Below are positions 8,605-16,306 of a stretch of 64,000 bases of DNA, piece by piece (the stretch's first letter is position 1; each line of letters starts with the position of its first letter). A model generated the notes under the pieces. That model was not told where the DNA came from. It was given only the letters and a program-made list of their open reading frames with translations, and did no database searches. Source of the stretch: Lacibacter sp. H407 (lineage in GTDB: Bacteria; Bacteroidota; Bacteroidia; Chitinophagales; Chitinophagaceae); assembly GCF_037892605.1 (NCBI RefSeq), contig NZ_JBBKTU010000001.1, positions 4,402,001 to 4,466,000 of the forward strand. The letters run 5' to 3'. The translations under genes were made by a program, and so were the position numbers.

Positions 8605-8673
8605 AAGAAGGATAAGCTACAGTACCTACACAATCATTCATCTTACGCAGGCTATTATCAGATGCATTGCCTT

Positions 8674-10509
8674 CTACTTCTTTATATTCTTAATAATCGT
8701 TTCAATTGTAGCAACATCATTATCAAATCCACCGTGCGACGTACTTTTTGAATACAGGCCCGGACTGTGATACGATTTGATCGTTGCCCGTTGGTAGTTG
8801 CTTTCTTTTTCAAAATATTTCTGCATGCCTAAGATGGGTGTTTTTCTGCCCAGCTCAAACGAATTAGAAACGAGGTACAGCAACGATTTGGAATAGATGG
8901 AACAATTATCTTTCAGTTCAATTTCATCACTTAAATGATACTGATAATAATTGCTGATCTTTTTCTGCTGAATAGCTTTGAGAATAGTAGCATCAAACAA
9001 TTCATTGGTTACGGCCGGTGCCATAAACTGAACCGTTTTGAAACTCCAGCTGAGGCTGATCAATTTCTCCACCAAATGACTATGCACAATACTTCCTGCC
9101 GAATGTCCGATGAGATGAATATTGATATGATTCTTTAATTCGCTTTTGGCTGATGTAGCATATTTGTACAGCAACTGTCCACCGCTGTTTTTTTGGTAAC
9201 TGATCGCCTTTGCATTTTCTTTCATCTCCTTCCAAACTTTACTGCCAATTGGAGCTGCCAAACGTTCCAGTCGCTCATCTTTCCAATTGATGATGCGGTC
9301 AATGAATCCACCTGTTCGTGGTTCCTGATCGAGCAAGGTATCTTTGATCATGTTGTTGATGGTGCTTAAAATATCCGTTTCCCACATCAGCATAATGGGA
9401 AATACCTGCGCATCATATAATTTTTTACACCACACTGCATAGCTGTCTGCCGCTGATTTTTCACCCACCAAACCACCGTGAGCATAAATGGCTACATCCA
9501 TCGCTTTGTTTTTTAGTCCCCATCGTTCCCGTGCAATACCTGCATGCTGCGTTACCAATGCTTCAATATCCATTTCAGTAGTGCGGTATTCACCTGAGTT
9601 ACTCAAGCGTCCATTGTTTTCCATATCAATAATAAACGGATCGAGTTCTCTTTTTTTGAGAATTGAATCGGAAGCAATCGCAACTTTATTTCTTTTATCG
9701 AGCCGTAGTGTAGCAGATTGAGCAATGGCCAAATGCAGATCAGTAGTAACACCCATTTGCGCTACCCAGCAATCCATGGCATTCACTTGCCAGTCTTCAT
9801 AAGTTAACACAGCAAGTCCGCCTGTGCCCCACTCTTTGCCCCATGAATTCTGAATAATAAAACCTGTTTGATTATACCCAATGATCACAAAGGCATGACC
9901 TCCATCGCTCTCTTTTACTTTTGTATTCGGAATTTCTTTGTATGGATGATGCGTTGATTTTTTCAGCTCATCCCAACCTGCATGACAAACAGCACTTGCA
10001 TACAAAATACCCAGATCGTTGATGGCACAATGCATGTCTTCAATACTTTTTGGCTCTACTCTGTAATATGCCCCCAACGGATAGTTCACTGAATTGAGCC
10101 ACCAATCACCTTCTTCACCTTTTACATCGGGCTTGGGCATTACTAGCGTTTTCCAGAAACGGTTTTCGCAGGCACCATGTTTGTGCCATCCTTTGATAGC
10201 ACCTCTTAAACTGGAGCCTTCATCTTTTACATAGCCCGGAAATTCATCGTAACGGCGGGCCATGGAATACAACATAAACGGTGATGCGGTAAAGCGTTGA
10301 TTATTTTCCGGATCAATTTTCCGTGCGAGATAATTTACAACCGTGGCCAATGCAAAGCCGGTGCAGGCGCTGGTTTCTTTTTGATGTAATACGGGAAGTT
10401 TTGTTGCCTGGATGAACTCTTTCTTAGGAGCTGTTGTAACGGCTGGTTGATACATTCTGTCTCTGATATCAATTTTATCAGGTACCACATTGTACTTTCT
10501 GTTTTTCAT
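8674..10509 (-). CDS. Papain-like (C1A) cysteine protease fused to an alpha/beta hydrolase
   Basis: Starting at the ATG at 10509 the product has 611 residues and no signal peptide. The N-terminal part (about 1-255) is a C1-family protease: Gln43 and Cys49 in HQKETSACTGFA, His205 in DGGHAFVIIGYN and Asn221 in IIQNSWGKEWGTGG form the full oxyanion/catalytic set. The C-terminal part (about 335-611) is a lipase-like hydrolase: YAHGGLV (341-348), the nucleophile elbow IHLIGHSAGSIVHS (Ser470) and a probable catalytic His592 in TSHGGFDND. A linker of about 80 residues joins them. An upstream ATG at 10638 is in frame but its extension reads into repeat sequence. Function is unknown; a two-enzyme effector or a self-processing hydrolase are possibilities. 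Confidence 0.8.
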   Translation of the reverse strand: MKNRKYNVVPDKIDIRDRMYQPAVTTAPKKEFIQATKLPVLHQKETSACTGFALATVVNYLARKIDPENNQRFTASPFMLYSMARRYDEFPGYVKDEGSSLRGAIKGWHKHGACENRFWKTLVMPKPDVKGEEGDWWLNSVNYPLGAYYRVEPKSIEDMHCAINDLGILYASAVCHAGWDELKKSTHHPYKEIPNTKVKESDGGHAFVIIGYNQTGFIIQNSWGKEWGTGGLAVLTYEDWQVNAMDCWVAQMGVTTDLHLAIAQSATLRLDKRNKVAIASDSILKKRELDPFIIDMENNGRLSNSGEYRTTEMDIEALVTQHAGIARERWGLKNKAMDVAIYAHGGLVGEKSAADSYAVWCKKLYDAQVFPIMLMWETDILSTINNMIKDTLLDQEPRTGGFIDRIINWKDERLERLAAPIGSKVWKEMKENAKAISYQKNSGGQLLYKYATSAKSELKNHINIHLIGHSAGSIVHSHLVEKLISLSWSFKTVQFMAPAVTNELFDATILKAIQQKKISNYYQYHLSDEIELKDNCSIYSKSLLYLVSNSFELGRKTPILGMQKYFEKESNYQRATIKSYHSPGLYSKSTSHGGFDNDVATIETIIKNIKK

Positions 10510-10709
10510 GTTTGCAGTGTTTTGTAACAATGTAGAAATTAAAGAGGAAAAATGCAATGGGGAAAACACGGTGAACCATTTTATAATGGATGAACGTAAA
10601 GGCACTACGCCGTTGTTGGTCGCCTGACCAATCAACAAGTAAAACCGTGCTGCCAGAACTATTTGTTATTTGAATGCTGGCGATGCTTTCACCAAGAAGT
10701 TTTCCTTTT

Positions 10710-10880
10710 CTTTTTGCTTGTCCAAAAAGAAACAAAAAAGACCCCGAAAACCAATGCAAAGCCTGGTTTTCGGTTAACGCCTTGATTAAGATTTTGTACT
10801 ACTGTAGTGAAATACATTTGTAATTACACAAACATTCTATGTGCTGCATAGTGATGAATAGATGCTGTTTGATTTACTGT
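10710..10880. repeat. Structured dispersed element, copy B
   Basis: Copy B of the element described at 6995. Hairpin 1 is CTTTTTG-CTTGTC-CAAAAAG (10710-10729); hairpin 2 is CCGAAAACCA / TGGTTTTCGG (10744-10753 with 10764-10773). The downstream 110 bp aligns with copies A and C (ACGCCTTGATTA, CTACTGTAGTG, ATTACACAAACAT). As in copy A, a REP-like unit follows about 116 bp after hairpin 2. Confidence 0.75.
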
Positions 10881-10888
10881 TCAACAGG

Positions 10889-10975
10889 TTGTAGTACCGA
10901 GGAACGTCCTGTCCCGTCTTAGCGGGAAGGTATCTGTTTGGAGAATGTACCAGCAACAAGGGATTTCTACTCTGC
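10889..10975. repeat. Degenerate REP-like element (R4) with inserted short palindrome
   Basis: GTTGTAGTACCGAGGAACG resembles the left arm of R1 (GTTGTCATCCCGAGGA). It is followed by a short palindrome, TCCCGTCTTAGCGGGA (10911-10926), and a poor match to a right arm. The remaining sequence to 11129 shows no gene or motif that I recognise. Confidence 0.4.
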
Positions 10976-11129
10976 AGCACTGCATTACCGCTGCTGATAA
11001 CAAACAATGACGGCTAAGGAATATTGTTGAGAAAGGATGACCAACAAAGGCAAAAAAATTCTGATAAGCAACATCTTATATCAGATATATTTGTGTTGGT
11101 GGCAATGTTGCCTGACACTTCATCTAAAC

Positions 11130-11570
11130 ATGACAAAATTTAAACCTTACGAACCTGAGCTTTATCAAGAGGAGAATGTGAAAGTTGATTGTTTTAAGTA
11201 TGAAAATAAAAGTATCATGCTTATAAAATTAACAGGTGAACTTCCTGATGGCAGTAAAGCACAGCCAGACTGCAGTTATATCAAACAACAACTAACGATC
11301 AACTTACTTGCCATGCGTCCGATATCGTTGTTGCTTGACATGTCGCTGTTGAAGTATTCCTTTGGCAATTCATTCATTGATGCCTTAAGTCCGCTATTTG
11401 AATTACAAATTTTTGAAGATAAGTACGATATCGCTTTTCTACTTTCAGACCTTAATAAATATGGCTTGTCAAGTCTATGGGGTTTTGATATTAACCAGCA
11501 TCCGATCAATATTTTCTTTGCGTATGAAGAGGCACTACAGTATGTTGAAGCGAAATATGATAGCCTGTAA
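11130..11570 (+). CDS. Hypothetical protein
   Basis: Not recognised. Using the ATG at 11130 gives 146 residues; an in-frame ATG at 11037 adds 31 residues that look like intergenic translation. The sequence alternates hydrophobic strands and helices (IMLIKLTGELPDG, RPISLLLDMSLLKYSFGNSFIDAL, KYDIAFLLSDLNKYGL, INIFFAYEEALQYVEAKY), a pattern like a small alpha/beta STAS-type domain in which the LLLDMSLLKYS segment would be the loop before helix 1. That fold is a guess from the pattern only. No signal peptide or membrane helix. It is followed by the duplicated 3' element. Confidence 0.5.
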   Translation: MTKFKPYEPELYQEENVKVDCFKYENKSIMLIKLTGELPDGSKAQPDCSYIKQQLTINLLAMRPISLLLDMSLLKYSFGNSFIDALSPLFELQIFEDKYDIAFLLSDLNKYGLSSLWGFDINQHPINIFFAYEEALQYVEAKYDSL

Positions 11571-11587
11571 AGATGTATGATTCACCT

Positions 11588-11754
11588 TCTCTTGCGCAAG
11601 TGTACAGCAAGATCACTTGTGCCTTTTAGTTTAGCCCGATTGTATCGGGCATCTGAAATGCTGTTGTTAAAGGATGTTGAAATAGCATATTACAAAACAG
11701 GAACTTCAGTTTGCTAATTCCCCGATACATCCGATAGCTAGCGGATCGGAGTAG
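11588..11754 (+). repeat. Duplicated 3' element, copy 1 (with terminator hairpin)
   Basis: A stretch of about 165 bp repeated directly at 13434-13591. It starts with a terminator-like hairpin (GCGCAAGTG / CACTTGTGC, 11594-11622, then CTTTT), followed by the palindrome GCCCGAT-TGT-ATCGGGC (11634-11650), then shared words (GAAATGCTG, CAAAACAGGAACTT, TTTGCTAATTCCCC). It begins 18 bp after the stop of the hypothetical gene. Confidence 0.75.
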
Positions 11755-11824
11755 AATTTGTGCAATTATTTTTTGTACATTCAACGTATCCTGCCTTCTT
11801 TTTTCATGTACTAATTCTTTTACA

Positions 11825-13423
11825 ATGACCAGACTAATTACTATACTCCTGCTGTGTGTGCTGTGTTATACTGCAATGGCACAACAACCTTTACCGAACG
11901 ATTATTTACAGAAAGAATTTCATAAAGGCAGACGTGAGGCGCTGCGGAAAATGATGCCTGCCAATTCAGTGGCGGTGATATTTGCTTATCCCGAGCGGGT
12001 GTTTTCCAGGGATGTAACTTATGCCTATCACCCCAATCCCGATCTGTATTATTTCTCCGGCTATAAAGAACCGAATGCTGTGCTGCTCATTTTTAAAGAA
12101 ATGCAACAAGGCACAGATGGAGCATACAATGAATTATTTTTTGTACAGAAACGAAATGCATTGATGGAAAGGTGGTCGGGCAGACGTTTGGGTGTGGAAG
12201 GTGTAAAAGCACAATTGGGTTTCACCCATGTGTACAATGATGAAGAGTTTGCTAGTTATCCTCTTGATTTAAAAAAGTTCAGCCAGGTTTTGTATGATGC
12301 GTTTCCTGATGATGCAGGCGCCGGAATGTTGCAAACGCTCATCAATGCATTTAAGCAGAAGGCAGGCATTCAAAAAAGTATGAGCAAATACCTGGTTGAA
12401 GATTATACTGTTCTTTTAAAATATACAACGTCGGCGAATGTTGCAGCGAGAGTCAACCGGTTTAAAACCAGGATGGCGCAGCTGCAGGATGAAGAATACA
12501 AAAAAGATCCGCTGCTGAACGAGCTGATTCAACAACCGGATTCGGCCACATTTGTAAAAGTGATTGCACAACTGAAGCAGATGTCGTTTGAGTCGTATGC
12601 GTATAACGAGCTGGTGGGCTTACTGCGTGAAATAAAAACGCCGGAAGAGCTGGAGCTGATGCGCAAGTCGAGTTATTACTCGGCCATGGCGCATGTGGAA
12701 GTGATGAAGGCCATTCATCCTGCCATGTCGGAGACAGAGCTGATGGGTACGTTTGAATATATTCATAAGAAATACGGTGCCGAAGGCGAAGGCTATCCGC
12801 CCATTGTAGGTGCAGGCGCCAATGGCTGTATCCTCCACTATATCGAAAACAACGTGACGCAGGTGAACAATCAACTGGTACTGATGGATGTGGCATCGGA
12901 GTATCATGGTTATTCATCGGATGTTACACGCACGGTACCTGCTAATGGAAAATTTTCTGCCGAACAGCGGGCTATTTATCAACTTGTGTTAGAGGCACAG
13001 GAAGCTGTAATTGCTCTTTGTAAAGAAGGAACGCCTTACCCGCAATTAAATGCAAAGGCTACTGAAGTACTGGCCAACGGATTGGTAAAGCTGGGTATTA
13101 TCAAGGATGTGAAAGAGGTAGGTCAGTATTATATTCATGGTGTGTCGCACCACGTGGGACTTGATGTGCATGACAAATTTTCGAGCACGGTCTTAAAAGA
13201 AAATATGATACTAACCGTTGAACCCGGTTTGTATATCCCCAAGGGAAGCAACTGCGATCCGAAATGGTGGGATATTGCTGTGCGTATTGAAGATGTGGTG
13301 GTTATTGGAAAAACAAGCGGCGAAAATATTTCAGCTGCGGCCCCCCGAACCATTGATGCAGTGGAAAAGATGGCGGCCCAAAAAAGCAAGCTGAACGAAC
13401 TGCAGTTACCGGCATTTAAATGA
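11825..13423 (+). CDS. Secreted Xaa-Pro aminopeptidase (M24B)
   Basis: A signal peptide (MTRLITILLLCVLCYTAMAQ) exports this 532-residue enzyme. The N-terminal creatinase-like domain is followed by a pita-bread catalytic domain with the dinuclear metal site in order: Asp in LMDVASEYHGYSSDVTR (two ligands), His in YIHGVSHHVGLDVHD (about residues 438-450), Glu in LTVEPGLYIP and Glu in RIEDVVVI. These five ligands and the second His are intact, so it should release an N-terminal residue from peptides with proline in position two. It probably works in the periplasm in peptide scavenging. It is bracketed by two copies of the 3' element. Confidence 0.92.
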   Translation: MTRLITILLLCVLCYTAMAQQPLPNDYLQKEFHKGRREALRKMMPANSVAVIFAYPERVFSRDVTYAYHPNPDLYYFSGYKEPNAVLLIFKEMQQGTDGAYNELFFVQKRNALMERWSGRRLGVEGVKAQLGFTHVYNDEEFASYPLDLKKFSQVLYDAFPDDAGAGMLQTLINAFKQKAGIQKSMSKYLVEDYTVLLKYTTSANVAARVNRFKTRMAQLQDEEYKKDPLLNELIQQPDSATFVKVIAQLKQMSFESYAYNELVGLLREIKTPEELELMRKSSYYSAMAHVEVMKAIHPAMSETELMGTFEYIHKKYGAEGEGYPPIVGAGANGCILHYIENNVTQVNNQLVLMDVASEYHGYSSDVTRTVPANGKFSAEQRAIYQLVLEAQEAVIALCKEGTPYPQLNAKATEVLANGLVKLGIIKDVKEVGQYYIHGVSHHVGLDVHDKFSSTVLKENMILTVEPGLYIPKGSNCDPKWWDIAVRIEDVVVIGKTSGENISAAAPRTIDAVEKMAAQKSKLNELQLPAFK

Positions 13424-13433
13424 TGTGCATCGT

Positions 13434-13591
13434 TCTCAACTGGCACAAGTGTTCTGCAAGATCACTTGTGCCTTTTTAATTTAGCCCGATTGTATCGGGC
13501 ATTTGAAATGCTGATGCTGAATGATGTTTAAATAGCTTAGCACAAAACAGGAACTTTCGTTTGCTAATTCCCCAATGCAATCGGGGCAGAA
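13434..13591 (+). repeat. Duplicated 3' element, copy 2 (with terminator hairpin)
   Basis: Second copy of the element at 11588. The terminator hairpin is perfect here: GGCACAAGTG / CACTTGTGCC (13442-13451 with 13463-13472) followed by TTTTTAATTT. The GCCCGAT-TGT-ATCGGGC palindrome and the downstream words are kept, ending in CCCCAATGCAATCGGGG. It starts 11 bp after the aminopeptidase stop. Confidence 0.8.
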
Positions 13592-13884
13592 TCAGTGGGC
13601 ATCAAGTGATCCACTGAGGTGGAACACTTGCGCCAGTGGATTATTAGTTACTATAATTGTTATTGTGGTAACACTTGTTTAAAACCAATTTGAATAGCCA
13701 TTATTGGGACGAAGTAGTAATAGGACTTTTTTTGGCTTTTTTTTGAACAATTCTGTTCAGGCACAAGAAGCCAATACACAAAACATGCGCCTCATTCTTG
13801 CGCCAGCCTTACTATACTTGGACCAGATGGTGGCGAACATTAGAATTTTATATTGAGCAAGAAACGCCAACAGCGGCAAAAAAC
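13592..13884. other. Interval between the aminopeptidase and the three-gene operon
   Basis: About 290 bp with no recognisable gene. It contains a region rich in T (13727-13743) and a short CAGTGG/CCACTG-type imperfect palindrome (13595-13640). It may hold the right-hand junction of an inserted island, but no attachment repeat was found when compared with 15910-16306. Confidence 0.4.
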
Positions 13885-14664
13885 TTATACAGTAATAGAT
13901 TTTATAATTCTCTCTTCTACTTCTTTAATACCTAAAGGAGTTATGCGAGATACCGCTTTACGCTTATCATATTCAATCAATCTTTTTTTATGATAAGGTT
14001 CTAAAATATTCTTACGAAACATATTCAATGTACTATACTCAACCCAATCACATAAGTCTTGATCTTTTACCCATGAAGGTTTAGTGTGTAACAACAGTAG
14101 AGTTTGGTCTCCCATTTTCATTGTTGGCTTTAAAACTCTTCGAATATTACCAACTTCCCAAATAAGCGGACTCTTCCTTTCGATAAGAACATCAACTGTT
14201 TCTTGGGCTTCTTGAGTTGTAACATTATGAAAAACCCGTACTAACTCAGCAAGTACCCAGCTAGTCATGCTATACACTGCCGTTGCATCAAGAAAATTAG
14301 GGTCGACATCACCGCCAACGTGTCCAACGCCTCTGTTATTTCTTATTTCATATAAGACGGGTAGAATCCGGGGAATTAAAACACGTACACTTCGATCACC
14401 AACTCTACTAGGGTTTGATGGTTGCCTTTCTAAAGCCTGACATGCTGAAAGCATATTCGCAGGCTTTGCAGGTTTTGAAGGATAAGCCCCACTAATGTAA
14501 CCGTTGATAATGGCGTAAACAACTTCACAAAATTTTCCACCGTTCAACTCAGAAGGTTCCCATTTATGTTCAGTATAATTAGAAACTACTTTTTGAAAGC
14601 ATTCAATTAAAGGGTCACGCAAGCTCTTAGGTATATGGTTAAGTACTTTAGAAGAATCAGACAT
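13885..14664 (-). CDS. Unrecognised protein with HEPN-like R-x6-H motif and C-terminal winged helix (third gene of operon)
   Basis: The 259-residue protein is mostly helical in its first 160 residues and contains IRNNRGVGHVGGDVDPN (about residues 106-122), an R-N-x5-H arrangement within the R-x(4-6)-H range of HEPN ribonucleases and at a helix start, followed by a long hydrophobic helix (VYSMTSWVLAELVRVFHNV). The last 60 residues (DLCDWVEYSTL..., LIEYDKRKAVSRITPLGIKEVEE) look like a winged helix with a basic wing. No signal peptide. The stop of the preceding gene is one base upstream, so the two are surely cotranscribed. A nuclease toxin or defence effector is inference; the family is not one I can name. 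Confidence 0.65.
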   Translation of the reverse strand: MSDSSKVLNHIPKSLRDPLIECFQKVVSNYTEHKWEPSELNGGKFCEVVYAIINGYISGAYPSKPAKPANMLSACQALERQPSNPSRVGDRSVRVLIPRILPVLYEIRNNRGVGHVGGDVDPNFLDATAVYSMTSWVLAELVRVFHNVTTQEAQETVDVLIERKSPLIWEVGNIRRVLKPTMKMGDQTLLLLHTKPSWVKDQDLCDWVEYSTLNMFRKNILEPYHKKRLIEYDKRKAVSRITPLGIKEVEERIIKSITV

Positions 14665-14665
14665 T

Positions 14666-15226
14666 TTACTTTTGGGTTATTTCTTTTATAATCGATGCGC
14701 CGTGTTTTAATCCTGGCGATGTCAATTTCCAACCTGAATCGGCGGAGCCAGTAAAAACATTACCCTTCTCTCTTATATATTTTGCATGATTTTTTGTATC
14801 GTAGCACCCAGAATTCTCGCACAACGATCTTGCAGTTTTATCGTCAAAATTTGGAATACCTGATGTCAAAAAATCAGCAATACCTTGCAAAACGTACGCA
14901 TTTATTGTTTTGGTCTTTAAAAATTTCCCCGGTATATCCGAGGCAATTACGTCTGCTTTTTCGCCATCAATATGAAAAACTTCTGAAATGGCTTCATTGG
15001 TAATCCCATTTTGCTTCATCCATGTAGTTACCAGTCTTGAAAAGCCGTTACCTACTTCATTCTCCTCCCCCTCTTCACTACCATTGTCCTTACTTTTTGA
15101 TTTAATGTTTACTTCCCCTAATAACGTAAACGACGCTTGCATTACTCTATGTCTTTCTTCCGATTCAAAAGGCAATAGCAGATCTACAATTTTTGTTGTA
15201 ACATCAGTTAATTTAAGTTTTGTCAT
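14666..15226 (-). CDS. Unrecognised protein (second gene of operon)
   Basis: A 186-residue cytoplasmic protein. The N-terminal 50 residues are helical, followed by a very acidic, Ser/Glu/Asn-rich linker (about 44-58: KSKDNGSEEGEENEVGNG), then a helical middle (FSRLVTTWMKQNGITNEAISEVF resembles a helix-turn-helix) and a C-terminal module with CENSGCYDTKNHAKYIREKG and VFTGSADSGWKLTSPGLKHGA, whose W-x-L-T-x-x-G-x-x-x-G ending looks like a winged-helix wing. It lies 11 bp after the first gene and 1 bp before the third. I do not recognise a function. Confidence 0.6.
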   Translation of the reverse strand: MTKLKLTDVTTKIVDLLLPFESEERHRVMQASFTLLGEVNIKSKSKDNGSEEGEENEVGNGFSRLVTTWMKQNGITNEAISEVFHIDGEKADVIASDIPGKFLKTKTINAYVLQGIADFLTSGIPNFDDKTARSLCENSGCYDTKNHAKYIREKGNVFTGSADSGWKLTSPGLKHGASIIKEITQK

Positions 15227-15237
15227 TTTTTAATATT

Positions 15238-15864
15238 TTATTTTTTATTCTCTTCTTTATTTGACCAGTTTTTTGTGCAAAATGAATTTGCAATAGTGTA
15301 TGCCTTTGAGATTTGAGATGGATTTATTACAACCACGCCACCTGGCCGACTTTGAAGCCACGGCGTTAATTTAATCCCACGGCTTGCATTTTTATCTAAA
15401 ACACCAATAACCTTTAATACACCCAATGCTTGTGATTGAATTGGGTTACCCAAACCAATTTCATTGAACCATAAACAAAGAAGTGTCGCAGAAAGGGCTG
15501 TCGGGCTAATTGCACCTTTACCTCGCTGAGGTGTATTTTTTTTCATTGCTTCCCAACAATGTCTATCAAGATGTAAATATGGAGGGTCAGATGACGGGTC
15601 AAGTGCTCCTTTCAACACGGATTCCGAAACGCCTATTAGATGACTGAATCGACTAAGAGTACTATCATTTTTAGGTTTGACTTCATTTATATTTTCTGCA
15701 ACTACTCCGTCCTCTTGAAATTTATTTTTACCTATAGGATTTTCTAATAAATTCCCATGTATTAAAGAGAGTACTTTCTGCCAAAGTATTGGGTCTTCTA
15801 CTTCAGCAACAATTGTGTTGTCGGCCTTTAAGATAACAGTAAGTTTTGCTTTTTTTGTTGACAT
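15238..15864 (-). CDS. Unrecognised protein (first gene of operon)
   Basis: A 208-residue soluble protein. Residues 1-30 (KLTVILKADNTIVAEVEDPILWQKVLSLI) look like a small strand-strand-helix; residues about 70-100 (LSRFSHLIGVSESVLKGALDP) resemble a helix-turn-helix; the C-terminal half has a helical hairpin (ISPTALSATLLCLWFNEIGLGNPI) and a wing-like RGIKLTPWLQSRPGG segment. A DNA-binding or adaptor role would fit but is inference. It heads the operon and lies 25 bp below a perfect inverted repeat, so it may be the autoregulator. Coding sequence looks more AT-rich than the neighbouring hut genes (by eye, not computed). Confidence 0.6.
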   Translation of the reverse strand: MSTKKAKLTVILKADNTIVAEVEDPILWQKVLSLIHGNLLENPIGKNKFQEDGVVAENINEVKPKNDSTLSRFSHLIGVSESVLKGALDPSSDPPYLHLDRHCWEAMKKNTPQRGKGAISPTALSATLLCLWFNEIGLGNPIQSQALGVLKVIGVLDKNASRGIKLTPWLQSRPGGVVVINPSQISKAYTIANSFCTKNWSNKEENKK

Positions 15865-15888
15865 AACATTATATTTTCAGGTCAAAAA

Positions 15889-15909
15889 TAAGACATTGTC
15901 AATGTCTTA
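15889..15909. promoter_or_regulatory. Perfect inverted repeat, candidate operator of the three-gene operon
   Basis: AAGACATTG-T-CAATGTCTT is a perfect inverted repeat with 9-bp arms (15890-15908), extended by one more T/A pair. A third half-site ATAAGACA follows at about 15911-15918. On the operon strand the downstream edge merges with TATTTTTG, which matches the Bacteroidota -7 consensus TAnnTTTG, placing the palindrome between the -33 and -7 boxes and about 25 bp above the first start codon. This geometry suits a repressor. Confidence 0.65.
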
Positions 15910-16306
15910 AATAAGACAACTTATCCACAAAAAAAAATATAGATGTTGAAACTCAATGTCACAAGTAATTCTAACGGTAAAATAAGAGGGAAAATTGAGG
16001 CAATAGTATAAAAAATTAGACGCCAAACAAATAACCAAGTACATCTATATTTCTCTTATCCCAACACCATAGCATATTTATTTTCAGGCGTTTATTGCCG
16101 CATAGAAATACTAACCGCACAAGAGTGCGACGCAACAACAGCTCAATAGCAGCACTTGCTTCTGCTACTAAATCATTTGTATTTGGATTTGGCAATGGAG
16201 TTTCGTCTTTGCAGCTTTATTGAGATGAGTGCATGTTCTCAACAGGTCCCTCCTGCGTCGGGATGACAGCTATGTTGGGCGGACTGCAATATTGAGCAGT
16301 TGAATA
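15910..16306. other. Interval upstream of the three-gene operon
   Basis: About 400 bp without a gene. It holds the distal half-site of the candidate operator, the word GCACAAGAGTGCGACGCAAC (16119-16138), and one REP-like half-element at 16246. The hutU stop lies at its right edge. No integrase, tRNA or attachment site is seen. Confidence 0.45.
16246..16267 (-). repeat. REP-like half-element (R5)
   Basis: GTCCCTCCTGCGTCGGGATGAC split here as GTCCCTCC and TGCGTCGGGATGAC: the right-facing arm of the palindromic family, without a partner arm nearby. It lies 40 bp after the hutU stop codon on the opposite reading side. Confidence 0.65.

Noticed and set aside
10509-10638. Longer start for the protease-hydrolase fusion
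   Set aside because: The extra 43 residues are hydrophobic and low in conservation-like features and approach repeat copy B; MKNRKYNVVPDKIDIRD is a natural start of this protease group.
12462-12917. Minus-strand ORFs of 95-151 residues inside the aminopeptidase gene
   Set aside because: They are shadow frames of a complete M24B enzyme on the plus strand and show no domain.
13592-16306. Three-gene operon as part of a prophage or integrative element
   Set aside because: No integrase, recombinase, tRNA target or direct attachment repeat was found at either edge; only an isolated accessory insertion can be argued.
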